A stretch of DNA of 64,000 bases from Roseibium porphyridii (lineage in GTDB: Bacteria > Pseudomonadota > Alphaproteobacteria > Rhizobiales > Stappiaceae): NCBI RefSeq assembly GCF_026191725.2, contig NZ_CP120863.1, positions 5,126,001-5,190,000 on the forward strand, in the 5' to 3' direction. Positions 18,753-28,432 of this stretch are shown here, piece by piece. Both the position numbers and the translations under genes were made by a program. The notes under the pieces were generated by a model. That model saw nothing but the letters and a program-made list of their open reading frames with translations, was not told the origin of the DNA and ran no database searches. Each line of letters opens with the position of its first letter. The stretch's first letter is position 1.

Positions 18753-19274
18753 CTATGAGCCTAGCTCGATCGCTTCCAGTCTTCGAACCATGATGATGTC
18801 ATCTACCTGGCGGCCCTCGTGCACGAAACCAGCGGGGATTCGACCTGCTTCGACAAAGCCTTCACGCCGATAAAACCGAAGAGCCGACTGATTTTCCGCA
18901 CTTGCGGAGAGTTCCAGCTGCTGCACGCCATGCGCAACCGCATATGCTACGACAGCCTCCAGAAGATCCTTGGCAACCCCCTTGCCGCGCAGACCCGCAC
19001 GGACATAGACCATCACAATCGTGGCACGGTGCGCCATCTTGCTTGCGCTTTGTCGAAGCAAACCGGTGATGCCCACAGGCTCTTCATTGAGGAAAGCTAC
19101 AAATACGGGACTTTCCAGACGTCGGCGCCATTCATCGTCTGAAAGTTTTGTCCAGTCTTCATAGCTGCTTGCGAAAGACGCCGGTTCCAATTGGAGAGCT
19201 TCCAATCGGATGCGCTTGAAAACCTCAACTTCATTGCTTCCGATACGTCTGACGTTTGCAATTTGATGGTTCAC
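18753..19274 (-). CDS. GNAT-family N-acetyltransferase
   Basis: 173 residues using a GTG start at 19274, chosen because GGAGG is five bases upstream; the GTG at 19280 overlaps that site. The acetyl-CoA binding motif V.AGLRGKGVAKDLL (about residues 105-118) and the ENQSALRFYRREGF motif mark the GNAT fold. The substrate cannot be told. It stands alone between the flavoprotein and the liv operon. Confidence 0.83.
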   Translation of the reverse strand: MNHQIANVRRIGSNEVEVFKRIRLEALQLEPASFASSYEDWTKLSDDEWRRRLESPVFVAFLNEEPVGITGLLRQSASKMAHRATIVMVYVRAGLRGKGVAKDLLEAVVAYAVAHGVQQLELSASAENQSALRFYRREGFVEAGRIPAGFVHEGRQVDDIIMVRRLEAIELGS

Positions 19275-19353
19275 ATGCACCTCCGGAACATGTTTGTCAT
19301 GCGAAATTCAAGTCTGCGGGTCAAGACACTCTGCAAAGCCAAGGACAGCAAAA

Positions 19354-19382
19354 AACCGGCGACCCTTTAAGGTCGCCGGTTT
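19354..19382 (-). terminator. Terminator of the liv operon
   Basis: An 11-bp GC-rich stem (AACCGGCGACC/GGTCGCCGGTT) with a 6-nt loop is followed on the minus strand by a T run. It lies 30 bp beyond livK. Confidence 0.85.
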
Positions 19383-19411
19383 CGTTGCTTCGCCTTATTG
19401 CTTGAAAGGGC

Positions 19412-20617
19412 TTACTTCATTTCCGTCAGCATCTCGAAACCGTTGGAGCCGACTTCCCAGAGCGCATAAGTGCCCGGGACATCGCCATTGGCGTCGAAAT
19501 TATGGTCGCCCGCAGCACCCTTGTAGTCGATGGCAGTGCCGGCTGCGATCAGCTCTTTCGCCTTTTTCCACTCACCCGGCAGAATGGCTTCACCTTCGCC
19601 GTTGGAAACCTCGACCATGGCAGCAGCCGCACCGGCCTTGTCGCCGCCGGCCTTTTCAAGCGCAAGCGCCATCAGGAAAGCTGCATCATACGACGTGCTG
19701 ACGAAGATCGCATCCGGATCGCCACCGACAGCCTTGAAAGCTTCGTTGAAGACATCAAGCGACTGAGACTGTTCACCGACCGGTGAAGAGGCCACAAAAG
19801 TGCCGAGGTTTTCAGCGCCCAGTTCATTGATGATGGCGTCGGATTTCATGCCATCACCACCGACAAACTTGTCGAAGAAGCCGTTTTCCAGTGCCTGACG
19901 CAGGATCGTGAGACCTGTGCCATCGCCATAGTCGAAGATGACCAGCGTGTCAGCGCCACCCTTCACAAGTTCTGCAAGGTTCGAGCGATAAGACGCCTTG
20001 CCCTCTTCATGGGCTGCAAACTGGGTGATGTCACCGCCGAGTTCATCGACATATTCGGCCTTGAACGCATTGGCGAGGCCGGTGCCGTAGTCGTTGTTGA
20101 GGTAAGCAACCGCAACCTTGCCATAGCCCTGTTCTTTCAAGGTACGCGCCAAGGCACGACCCTGATAGTCATCGGACGGCACAGTGCGGAAAACAGTTCC
20201 CTTGTCCTCAAGGCTTGTGATTTCCGGAGACGTGCCGGACGGGGTGATCAGCGTGATGCCTGCAGGAATGGTGACGGACCCGGCAGCCGCCAGAACTGCG
20301 CCGGAGCAATGCGGGCCGACAATACCGGCAACGCCTTCAATGTTGACCGCTTTGGTGGCGGCGTCCGTACCATTTTGCGGATTGCAGGCACTATCGCCGA
20401 CAACGCCGACCAGCTTTTCGCCGTCGCCGATGCCGCCTTGTTCGTTCACCTGCTGGATCGCAAGCTGCGCAGCGTCGACCATGGCTGGCGCCATGGCGGC
20501 GATCGGTCCTGAAATACCGCCGATCAGGCCAATCTTGACATCTGCCTTTGCAGGAACAGACGCAAGCGCAGTCGCGGTCATCAGGCCAGCTGCAAGCGCA
20601 ATAAGCTTGGTTTTCAT
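19412..20617 (-). CDS. livK: Branched-chain amino acid ABC transporter binding protein
   Basis: 401 residues from ATG 20617 (GGAGG upstream). The signal peptide MKTKLIALAAGLMTATALA ends near PAKA. The mature part is a type I solute-binding protein: KIGLIGGISGPIAAMAPAM at the N-terminus and the GDSACNPQNGTDAATKAV and VAGIVGPHCSG stretches of LivJ/LivK proteins. It delivers leucine-type or related amino acids to LivHMGF. It is the last gene of the operon, 94 bp after livM, an arrangement that allows separate control. Confidence 0.88.
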   Translation of the reverse strand: MKTKLIALAAGLMTATALASVPAKADVKIGLIGGISGPIAAMAPAMVDAAQLAIQQVNEQGGIGDGEKLVGVVGDSACNPQNGTDAATKAVNIEGVAGIVGPHCSGAVLAAAGSVTIPAGITLITPSGTSPEITSLEDKGTVFRTVPSDDYQGRALARTLKEQGYGKVAVAYLNNDYGTGLANAFKAEYVDELGGDITQFAAHEEGKASYRSNLAELVKGGADTLVIFDYGDGTGLTILRQALENGFFDKFVGGDGMKSDAIINELGAENLGTFVASSPVGEQSQSLDVFNEAFKAVGGDPDAIFVSTSYDAAFLMALALEKAGGDKAGAAAAMVEVSNGEGEAILPGEWKKAKELIAAGTAIDYKGAAGDHNFDANGDVPGTYALWEVGSNGFEMLTEMK

Positions 20618-20711
20618 AATGAGTACCTCCTCATAAATCCGGTCTTTGCCGGGTCTTTGGGTTCTTTTGCCCCCGTGTCGCAGTGTTGCAGGCACGGGAC
20701 CTGGGAACGGA

Positions 20712-21677
20712 CTAGTGTGGCTCCGTACCCGATTGCGATGTCCGCCTGTCGCCTCGCAAAGGCTCCGGTAACAGGCCCTCTGGCCGAAACCGCAGAACCA
20801 GCTGCAGCATCAGGCCGATCAGGAACAGGCGGATGTATTTCGCCTGGACCGCATATTCATGCGGAAGTCGGTCCGTTGCAATCTCTGAAACAGACCAAAT
20901 GATCCACACAACCGCAGCACCCAAAATCGCGCCCCGATTGTTGCCTGACCCGCCGAGGATCAACATGATCCAGACGAGGAACGTGGCAACCATTGGGTCG
21001 ATCGCCTCAGGCGTGATCGAGCGGTTGAAATGGGCGAACATCGCCCCGGCGAGCCCCATCAGGGCTGCGCCGAAAATGAATGCTTCAAGACGGCGGAACT
21101 CAACGTCCTTGCCCATCGCCTTGGCCGCGCTTTCATTGTCACGGATCGCCCGCATCATGCGCCCCCAGGGAGCATTGAACTGACGCTCCACCAGAAAATA
21201 CGCTGCGGCCAGAACCGCAAGCACGATGGCGAGATAGGCAATCTGGGACTCCATGTAGCCAATGTCGCCAGCCGGGCGCGGAATGCTGGATATGCCCCGC
21301 GCACCATTTGTGAGCGCCGGTTCGGACTTGATCACCAGGCGAATGATTTCGGCAACGCCAATGGTGGCAATTGCCAGATAGTCCGAACGAAAGCGAAGAC
21401 ATATCTTACCGATCGGCCATGCAATCAGCCCAGCGGCAAGCATCGCACCGAACCAGCCAAGCACGAAGTGCAGATCGAAACCGCCAATACGCCCGTCATC
21501 GGCGGCCGTCGACAGGATTGCAGATGTATAGGCGCCAACAGCAAAGAACCCGGCAATACCAGCGTTGAAGAGACCGGCGAAACCCCATTGGATATTAAGA
21601 CCAAGCGCAAGGAGCGCATAGATCGCGATAAAGATCGCCATGAAGAGGGCGTAGTTGACAAGACCCAGAATTTCCAT
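20712..21677 (-). CDS. livM: Branched-chain amino acid ABC transporter permease LivM
   Basis: 321 residues with about eight to nine hydrophobic segments. LivM features: GLNIQWGFAGLFNAGIAGFFAVGAY and the cytoplasmic loop GRMMRAIRDNESAAKAMGKD with GAALMGLAGAMFAH. It starts 14 bp after livH and pairs with LivH to form the channel. Confidence 0.92.
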   Translation of the reverse strand: MEILGLVNYALFMAIFIAIYALLALGLNIQWGFAGLFNAGIAGFFAVGAYTSAILSTAADDGRIGGFDLHFVLGWFGAMLAAGLIAWPIGKICLRFRSDYLAIATIGVAEIIRLVIKSEPALTNGARGISSIPRPAGDIGYMESQIAYLAIVLAVLAAAYFLVERQFNAPWGRMMRAIRDNESAAKAMGKDVEFRRLEAFIFGAALMGLAGAMFAHFNRSITPEAIDPMVATFLVWIMLILGGSGNNRGAILGAAVVWIIWSVSEIATDRLPHEYAVQAKYIRLFLIGLMLQLVLRFRPEGLLPEPLRGDRRTSQSGTEPH

Positions 21678-21691
21678 GTCCGACCCTCCTC

Positions 21692-22564
21692 TTACAAGAC
21701 CTTGCCCTTGAGCAGCCCCGTGGGGCGCACAAGCAGCATGAACAACAAGATGGCAAAGGCCATTGCGGCCTTGTATTCGCTCGGAATGAAGAGAACCGAC
21801 ATCTCTTCCGCGATGCCGACGATCAGTCCGCCAAGCACGGCGCCTTCAACCCGCCCAACACCCCCAAGAATGGCGGCTGCGAACATCGGCAGCAGCATGT
21901 GCCAACCCATCATGGATTTCAGCTCGGTGTTCAGGCCGAGGAAGAAACCGGAAGCCGCACACAACCCACCGGCGATCCCCCAAGTCAGCATGACCACCTT
22001 TTTGTTGTCTATGCCGGACAGTAGCGCAAGGTTCGGATTGTCCGACATGGCACGCATCGCCTTGCCCCATTTCGACCGGGTCAGAAACAGTTGCAGGACA
22101 CCCACAAGGGCGACCATCGCCAGAACCGTATAGATTTCACGGTCGCGAATGCGCAGGCCGAAATAGTCTTCCGGTCGCACAATCCCGCGCGTGTAGGTTT
22201 GAGTGTCGACACCCCAGACGACCTGAACCACCGACCTGACCATAAGCGCAATGCCGAGCGAGGCCATCACAGTGACGATTTTCGGGCGCTCGCGCAGGTG
22301 CTCATAAAAGACCTTGTCGATGCCAATTGCGACGGCTCCCGTTGCAATGATGGCAAATGGCAGAGCCACAAGCGGCGATATGCCCAAACTTGTCACAACG
22401 GCCAGAGCGATGAACGCACCAAGCGTCGCCAGATCCCCGTGCGCAAGGTGGGCGTAGCGCAGAATGGCGAAAATCAACGTGATGCCAACAGCGCCGAGCG
22501 CATAGATGGATCCCAGCACGATACCTGGAATGAGATAGAAATTTATCAGCTCCAAGAGGTCCAT
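21692..22564 (-). CDS. livH: Branched-chain amino acid ABC transporter permease LivH
   Basis: 290 residues, about eight hydrophobic segments. LivH features: GSIYALGAVGITLIFAILRYAHLAHGDLATLGA and KWGKAMRAMSDNPNLALLSGID. It begins 5 bp after livF, within the same transcript. Confidence 0.92.
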   Translation of the reverse strand: MDLLELINFYLIPGIVLGSIYALGAVGITLIFAILRYAHLAHGDLATLGAFIALAVVTSLGISPLVALPFAIIATGAVAIGIDKVFYEHLRERPKIVTVMASLGIALMVRSVVQVVWGVDTQTYTRGIVRPEDYFGLRIRDREIYTVLAMVALVGVLQLFLTRSKWGKAMRAMSDNPNLALLSGIDNKKVVMLTWGIAGGLCAASGFFLGLNTELKSMMGWHMLLPMFAAAILGGVGRVEGAVLGGLIVGIAEEMSVLFIPSEYKAAMAFAILLFMLLVRPTGLLKGKVL

Positions 22565-22569
22565 TCCGG

Positions 22570-23277
22570 TCAGCCTCCCAAGAACATTTCGGCGACTTCA
22601 CGGTCGGCAAGGAGTTCGCCCCCGGAGCCTTCGTGCCTGTTTTTACCAGCTGCAAGGACATAGCCACGATCGGCAAAAGCGAGTGCCTGCTTGGCGTGCT
22701 GCTCGACCAGCAAAATGGCAACACCGGTATCACGCACATCGCGGCAGATCTGAAAAATCTGTTCCATGTATTTCGGCGACAGACCTGCTGTCGGTTCGTC
22801 CAACAGCAGCAGCTTCGGGTCCAGCATCAGGGACCGGCCCATGGCCACCATCTGGCGCTGGCCGCCAGACAAACTTCCGGCCAGTGTCTTGCGTCGTTCT
22901 TTCAGGTCCGGAAACAAGGCATAGACGCGATCATAGGCCGCCGAGAGGTCACCCTGCTTCAGAAACCCGCCCATTTCGAGATTTTCGTGGATCGTCATTT
23001 CCCGGAAGATATTGTCGACCTGGGGTACATAGCAGATACCACGCTGAACGATCCTGTTGGGTGCCCATCCGGTGATGTCGTCACCGTCGAACAGCATCTT
23101 GCCGCCCCGGATGTTCAAAAGACCGAAGACGGATTTCATCGCTGTGGATTTCCCGGCTCCGTTTGGACCAACGATGACAACGATCTCGTCCTGATCCACA
23201 TGGATGGTCACGTCCTGCAGGATGTCGGCTTCGCCGTAGCCACCCGTGATTTTGTCCATCGAAAGAAGTGCGTTCAT
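22570..23277 (-). CDS. livF: Branched-chain amino acid ABC transporter ATPase LivF
   Basis: 235 residues from ATG 23277, which overlaps the livG stop (ATGA); a longer frame extends into livG and is rejected. Walker A GPNGAGKST, signature LSGGQRQM and Walker B LLLLDEPTAGLSP are all intact. The LivF-type GGYGEADILQDV N-terminus is present. Confidence 0.92.
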   Translation of the reverse strand: MNALLSMDKITGGYGEADILQDVTIHVDQDEIVVIVGPNGAGKSTAMKSVFGLLNIRGGKMLFDGDDITGWAPNRIVQRGICYVPQVDNIFREMTIHENLEMGGFLKQGDLSAAYDRVYALFPDLKERRKTLAGSLSGGQRQMVAMGRSLMLDPKLLLLDEPTAGLSPKYMEQIFQICRDVRDTGVAILLVEQHAKQALAFADRGYVLAAGKNRHEGSGGELLADREVAEMFLGG

Positions 23278-24044
23278 GCAGCATCTCCCGTGGTTTCGCC
23301 AAGATAAGCTTCCAGCACCTGCGGGTTCGAGCGTACGGTTTGAAAATCCCCCTGGATAAGGACCTGACCCTCTGCCATGCACACAACCGGCGCGCAGAGT
23401 TTTTCAATCATTTCCATGTCGTGTTCGATCAGAATGAAAGTGTAACCGCGCTCCTTATTCAGGATATCAATCTTTGCTTCCAGTTTGCGCAACAAGGTTC
23501 TGTTGACACCAGCAGCCGGCTCATCAAGCAGAACCAGTTTGGCGTCGGTCATCATTGTCCGACCCAGTTCCAAAAGCTTCTTCTGCCCGCCGGACAGGTT
23601 GCCGGCCGGCTCGTGAGCGACATGGCTCAGCTCCAGAAACTCAAGTGTTTCATACGCTCTTTTCTCGACATCTGACTCTGATACCCTGACGCTTCCCCAA
23701 GCGAACCAGTTGGAAAAGAGGCGCTCCCCAGGCTGTGACGGCGGCACCACCATCAGGTTTTCCAGAGCGGTAAGCTTGTGGAATTCGTGCGGTATCTGAA
23801 AGGTGCGCACCAGGCCTTTGTGAAACAGTTGGTGGCTTGCCAGCGGAGTGACGTCTTCGCCGAGGAACCGAATACGCCCGTTTGTCGGCTGCAGAGCACC
23901 GGCTATCAAATTGAACAAGGTGGTCTTGCCCGCGCCGTTCGGACCGATCAGCCCAGTAATACTGCCCTTCTCGACACGGAACGAGCAGCCATTGACCGCC
24001 TTGAATCCGCTGAAATCCATAACGAGCTCTTCAAGCTCAAGCAT
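23274..24044 (-). CDS. livG: Branched-chain amino acid ABC transporter ATPase LivG
   Basis: 256 residues. Walker A GPNGAGKTT (about 34-42), signature LSGGQKKLLELGR, Walker B LVLLDEPAAGVN, and the LivG-specific GLVRTFQIPHEFHKLTALENL region. First gene of livG-F-H-M-K; its promoter should lie in the large gap above 24044. Confidence 0.92.
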   Translation of the reverse strand: MLELEELVMDFSGFKAVNGCSFRVEKGSITGLIGPNGAGKTTLFNLIAGALQPTNGRIRFLGEDVTPLASHQLFHKGLVRTFQIPHEFHKLTALENLMVVPPSQPGERLFSNWFAWGSVRVSESDVEKRAYETLEFLELSHVAHEPAGNLSGGQKKLLELGRTMMTDAKLVLLDEPAAGVNRTLLRKLEAKIDILNKERGYTFILIEHDMEMIEKLCAPVVCMAEGQVLIQGDFQTVRSNPQVLEAYLGETTGDAA

Positions 24045-24660
24045 TCATGCTCCCCGCCGATCCCACGGCCTGTTTTTTTCTTTCATTGACCGCAGCGTAT
24101 CGGCGAACAGTTCTTCAAACAGGGCGCAAAACGGCCCGCATCAGCGCGGCATTCAGCCCTTCTAACTTCATTGTCAGGGCAATCAACTCAAAATCTCCAG
24201 GTTCCACTACAGAAAGGGCAAGATTTTTCAAATTCCCAAGAACTCTGGAACGTTCAATCCAGTTACTGCGTCGGTCATCAAAAACTTACGGCGCACAAGA
24301 AGCAACACCGCCACCTGGTGGTTTCTACCGCCTGCACTTCGCGCATAGTTGCTGCGAGCGAAAGAGCGCACCCAAAAACGCCCATCATTGCCTTGGCTCA
24401 CGTCACTCTTGAAGGGGGACTTCTTCGATCGGTCTGGCGATGAGCAAGTGCACATGAGTGACAGACTTCGATGACACTCTCCTTGGAAAGTCAGAGACTT
24501 CGGCTTTTTTGATACTGGCAAAAATTACAATACCCGGCCTCTCTGCTTTAAAAAGCGTCTTTTGTGTACAGATAAGGTCCGGTTTCTCTGCAGTTCTTCT
24601 TATTTGGAATTGCGCAGCTGTTTACGCCAGCTAAACTGAATTGGTGATTCACTCGGACTT
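24045..24660. other. Intergenic region between livG and the GGDEF-EAL gene
   Basis: 616 bp between divergent genes. Several short frames cross it but none has a ribosome site or recognisable content. It must hold the livG promoter and that of the downstream diguanylate cyclase/phosphodiesterase gene. I see no strong palindrome or RNA fold. Confidence 0.5.
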
Positions 24661-26787
24661 GTGGGCCCAGTCCATTTAGCATTTGGCACCCAATCGCGAG
24701 GCACCAAACTGGCCGATACAGTAAACCTGCGTTACCTCGATGCTGAAGCCGGGCATCTGCCGACGGACACCACCGCCGGTCATTTGATTGATACTGGTTT
24801 GATCGGGTCAATCTATGACCGGCTTGATACCGCCGTCTGGATCTTTGATTTCGACCAGAAACGGGTTTTGTGGGCCAATCGCAAAGCGCTTGAAGTCTAT
24901 GACGCGTCGACGCTCGAGGAACTCAAGTCCCGCGACCTGGGTGCCGACATGTCTCATTCAGTGGATCAGCGGCTCAGGCAGTACCAACAGGACTTCACCA
25001 ACCGCGACGTCAGCTTTTCGGAAATCTGGACACTCTATCCCCGAGGGAAGGCTCAGGTTCTCCAAGTTGTTTTCAGCGGCATTCATCTTCTCGATGGGCG
25101 TGTTGCAATGCTCTGCGAAGGCCGCCCCCACCACGAGCAGCAACCTGAAACACTGCGCAGTGCAGAAGCGCTTCTGCATACACCTGTCATGATTTCGCTG
25201 TTTTCGATGGACGGCCATCCGATTTACCGCAACACCGCATCGCGTGCGGTTTGCTGCACGTTTGAAACCACTTTCGCGGACCAATTTGTCGATCCTGGTG
25301 AAGAAGCTCACCTCATTCAACTCCTCGAGGAAGAACGGTCGTCCAGGCGTGTCTCGCGTGTGAAAACCCGCGGAGGCAATCGCTGGCATGAATTGACAGT
25401 GCGCACATGCCACGATGCGGTTTCTGGCCAACAGGCCTATCTAGTCAGCGAAATTGACGTCACCGAATTGCATGAAACCAAGGAGAGAGCCCAGTATCTT
25501 GCCAGCCACGATACGCTGACAGGCCTTTCAAACAGAACCTACCTGAAAGAGCGTCTTGCTCAGGTGCTCAAGACGGCGTCCGATTGGGGACAGAGTGCGA
25601 CGCTCTATCTGGTCGACCTCGACGACTTTAAAATGGTCAACGACTCGCTCGGCCACGCAGCCGGAGATGCGTTGCTGCAGCTGATCGCCAACAAGCTGAC
25701 GGAACTCGCCGGCCCGGACGATATCGCAGCTCGTCTTGGCGGTGACGAGTTTCTGATCTGCCACATCGAGAAGCCCGGAGGTCGCAGTGCGGACTGGTTC
25801 GGCCAGGACCTGTTGCAAGCCTTCGCGGCGCCGCAACTGATCGACGGCAAACCCCGACATATCGGACTGAGCATCGGTTACGCACATTTTCCGGGCGATG
25901 GCCAGACCATTGATGAATTGATGCGGCACGCGGACCTTGCCCTCTATCAGGCGAAAACGGACCCGAAAGAAAAATGCGTCCAGTTTCAGCAACACATGCG
26001 CCTGCTGAGAGATCAGCACCTGGCAATCAAAAAGGATCTTGAACGCGCTATCCGCGAACATGAATTCACGCTTCATTTCCAGCCGATAGCCTGCACGCAG
26101 ACAGATCGGGTGATCAGCGCCGAGGCCCTGATCCGCTGGCAACATCCCGAAAGAGGCCTTGTAGCGCCAGATGACTTCATTCCCGTTGCGGAGGAAACCG
26201 GGCTGATCAATGAGATCGGCGAATGGGTCAACCGGCAGGTCTGTTCCATGCAGGCGCGTCTGGCGGAAATGTCGCTGCCGCTTCCGCTGGCGCTCAATGT
26301 TTCACCGCGCCAACTTTCAGATCCTGATTTTGTCAGCAAGATGAAGGCCCTGCCAATGGAAACAGGGTGCGATCCTTCTATGCTTTCGATTGAAATCACC
26401 GAGGGTGTGCTGCTGGGTGACATACCAAATGCGCTGGAAACACTTTCCAGTTTGAAAGAAGCTGGCTACCGGATTGTCATTGATGATTTCGGAACGGGTT
26501 ACTCCAACCTTGCCTATCTGCACAACTACCCGATTGACGGCATTAAGATAGACCGGGTTTTCATGGAAGATGTTGAAGCCGGTGGTGCGATCGTGAAGCT
26601 GGTCCTCTCCTTGGCGTCGGCACTTGGCGCAGATGTTGTGGCGGAAGGTGTCGAAACCATCGAACAGCGCCGATGGTTGTCTGAGAACGGTTGTCATCGG
26701 TTTCAGGGTTACCTTTATTCAAAACCTGTTCCGGAAGACCGGTTTCTTTCTATGCTCCATACGCAATCGCGTATCGCGACGATGTAG
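24661..26787 (+). CDS. PAS-GGDEF-EAL cyclic di-GMP signalling protein
   Basis: 708 residues from a GTG with only a weak ribosome site, so the start is uncertain. A PAS-like domain (about 50-150, IYDRLDTAVWIFDFDQKRVLWANRKALEVYD) and a second sensory stretch precede the GGDEF domain (intact LGGDEF) and the EAL domain (AEALIRW, EITEG, DDFGTGYSNL, EGVET). Both active-site sets look complete, so it could make or break cyclic di-GMP. No transmembrane segment is seen, hence cytosolic. It is a single gene. Confidence 0.88.
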   Translation: MGPVHLAFGTQSRGTKLADTVNLRYLDAEAGHLPTDTTAGHLIDTGLIGSIYDRLDTAVWIFDFDQKRVLWANRKALEVYDASTLEELKSRDLGADMSHSVDQRLRQYQQDFTNRDVSFSEIWTLYPRGKAQVLQVVFSGIHLLDGRVAMLCEGRPHHEQQPETLRSAEALLHTPVMISLFSMDGHPIYRNTASRAVCCTFETTFADQFVDPGEEAHLIQLLEEERSSRRVSRVKTRGGNRWHELTVRTCHDAVSGQQAYLVSEIDVTELHETKERAQYLASHDTLTGLSNRTYLKERLAQVLKTASDWGQSATLYLVDLDDFKMVNDSLGHAAGDALLQLIANKLTELAGPDDIAARLGGDEFLICHIEKPGGRSADWFGQDLLQAFAAPQLIDGKPRHIGLSIGYAHFPGDGQTIDELMRHADLALYQAKTDPKEKCVQFQQHMRLLRDQHLAIKKDLERAIREHEFTLHFQPIACTQTDRVISAEALIRWQHPERGLVAPDDFIPVAEETGLINEIGEWVNRQVCSMQARLAEMSLPLPLALNVSPRQLSDPDFVSKMKALPMETGCDPSMLSIEITEGVLLGDIPNALETLSSLKEAGYRIVIDDFGTGYSNLAYLHNYPIDGIKIDRVFMEDVEAGGAIVKLVLSLASALGADVVAEGVETIEQRRWLSENGCHRFQGYLYSKPVPEDRFLSMLHTQSRIATM

Positions 26788-27025
26788 GCGCGCCAGAAAC
26801 GAACCACAGTCATCGCCTGAAGAAGGCGAAGTCGGGTGCTTTCCCGGTTCGTTCGGGTATTTGCATTTTTTCCTGAAAAATCCGGCAGAAGCGCGCGACT
26901 GTTTCGTGCAATGTCGCAAATGGCACAAATTTTCGCGTTTGAACGCTCCAGCCACATACTCTATCTGGTAGTGTCAATACGTAGTTCAAACCCCATATTT
27001 CTTCTTCCTTGATGGCTCTGGTGAC

Positions 27026-28420
27026 ATGTTCATAAGCGTCTTCGACATCTTCAAAATCGGCATTGGGCCGTCCAGCTCACACACGGTTGGTCCAATGGTG
27101 GCTGTAGCTCGTTACCTTGACCGGGTCCGGGGTCTTGCCGGTGCAGAGGCCAAGGCCTCGCGTCTTACAGTGACACTTCATGGTTCGCTCGCATTCACAG
27201 GCAAAGGCCATGCCACGGACAAGGCTGTCTGCCTGGGACTGCTCGGTGCCAAACCGGACACGCTTGATCCCGATGACGTTGAACCGCAGCTTGACGTGTT
27301 GGCGCAAAGGAAGACGCTCCAGATACCGGGACTTCCCGAACTACAGTTCGATCCGGACCGTGACGTGATTTTCGACTACGGTCCTTCGTTGCCTCTCCAT
27401 GCCAATGGCATGACATTCCATCTCTTGGATGCAAGCGGCGCTCTTATCGATACGTTTGTCTATTACTCGATCGGTGGAGGTTTCGTGGTCAGTGAAGCGG
27501 AACTGCGCAAAACCACAAACGAACCAGTGAATGAGCTGGCCACCCAGGATGTGCCGCATCCCTTCACCAGCGCCAAAGAGATGCTGGAAATGGGGAAAGA
27601 AGCAGAGCTGTCGATTGCGGAAATGAAACTGCAAAACGAGTGCAGCGACATACCTCAGCATGAGGTCGAAGAGGGTATCGACCGGCTCTGGTCGGCAATG
27701 GACGCCTGCATCAATCGCGGCATCACTCAGACGGGCATCCTGCCCGGTGGACTGAAGGTCAAACGCAGAGCAGCCGACATTTATCAAAAACTCATCCGCG
27801 AAGGCCGGACGAACCCGCCTTTCGAGCATAATGTCGTCGACTGGCTCGGGGTCTATGCCATGGCTGTTAATGAGGAAAATGCCGCCGGAGGCCGGGTTGT
27901 GACAGCGCCGACAAATGGCGCTGCAGGCGTCATCCCGGCCGTGACGCGATATTACCTCGATCATTGCGCGGACGCCGACCAGGCCGGCATTCGCACATTT
28001 CTCCTGACGGCTGCGGCTGTCGGCGGCATCATCAAGGCGAATGCCTCCATTTCAGGCGCGGAAGTCGGATGCCAGGGAGAAGTCGGCTCTGCCTCAGCTA
28101 TGGCTGCCGCAGGTCTGTGCGCTGCACTTGGCGGCACCAACGAGCAAATCGAAAATGCGGCGGAAATTGCCCTGGAGCATCACCTCGGTATGACCTGCGA
28201 TCCCATTGGAGGTCTTGTTCAAGTCCCTTGTATTGAGCGAAACGCACTTGGTGCGGTGAAGGCTGTTACGGCGGCCTCCCTTGCCTTGCGCGGTGATGGC
28301 TCACACTTCGTTCCGCTTGATGGTTGTATAGAAACCATGCGGCAGACCGGTATGGATATGATGGAACAATACAAGGAAACGTCGAAAGGCGGACTGGCAG
28401 TCAACATCGTTGAATGCTGA
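27026..28420 (+). CDS. sdaA: L-serine ammonia-lyase, single chain
   Basis: 464 residues, the size of single-polypeptide iron-sulfur serine dehydratases. The N-terminus [21 protein letters not shown] and the C-terminal Fe-S region [40 protein letters not shown] with its cysteines are diagnostic. It deaminates serine to pyruvate and ammonia in the cytosol. The downstream cyclase begins only 12 bp after its stop. Confidence 0.95.
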   Translation: MFISVFDIFKIGIGPSSSHTVGPMVAVARYLDRVRGLAGAEAKASRLTVTLHGSLAFTGKGHATDKAVCLGLLGAKPDTLDPDDVEPQLDVLAQRKTLQIPGLPELQFDPDRDVIFDYGPSLPLHANGMTFHLLDASGALIDTFVYYSIGGGFVVSEAELRKTTNEPVNELATQDVPHPFTSAKEMLEMGKEAELSIAEMKLQNECSDIPQHEVEEGIDRLWSAMDACINRGITQTGILPGGLKVKRRAADIYQKLIREGRTNPPFEHNVVDWLGVYAMAVNEENAAGGRVVTAPTNGAAGVIPAVTRYYLDHCADADQAGIRTFLLTAAAVGGIIKANASISGAEVGCQGEVGSASAMAAAGLCAALGGTNEQIENAAEIALEHHLGMTCDPIGGLVQVPCIERNALGAVKAVTAASLALRGDGSHFVPLDGCIETMRQTGMDMMEQYKETSKGGLAVNIVEC

Positions 28421-28432
28421 GCCGACGCCGGA

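Noticed and set aside
21030..22133. A 367-codon open frame on the plus strand opposite livM and livH
   Set aside because: It mirrors strongly supported permease genes; its translation is low-complexity, rich in Arg/His, and has no motif or ribosome site.
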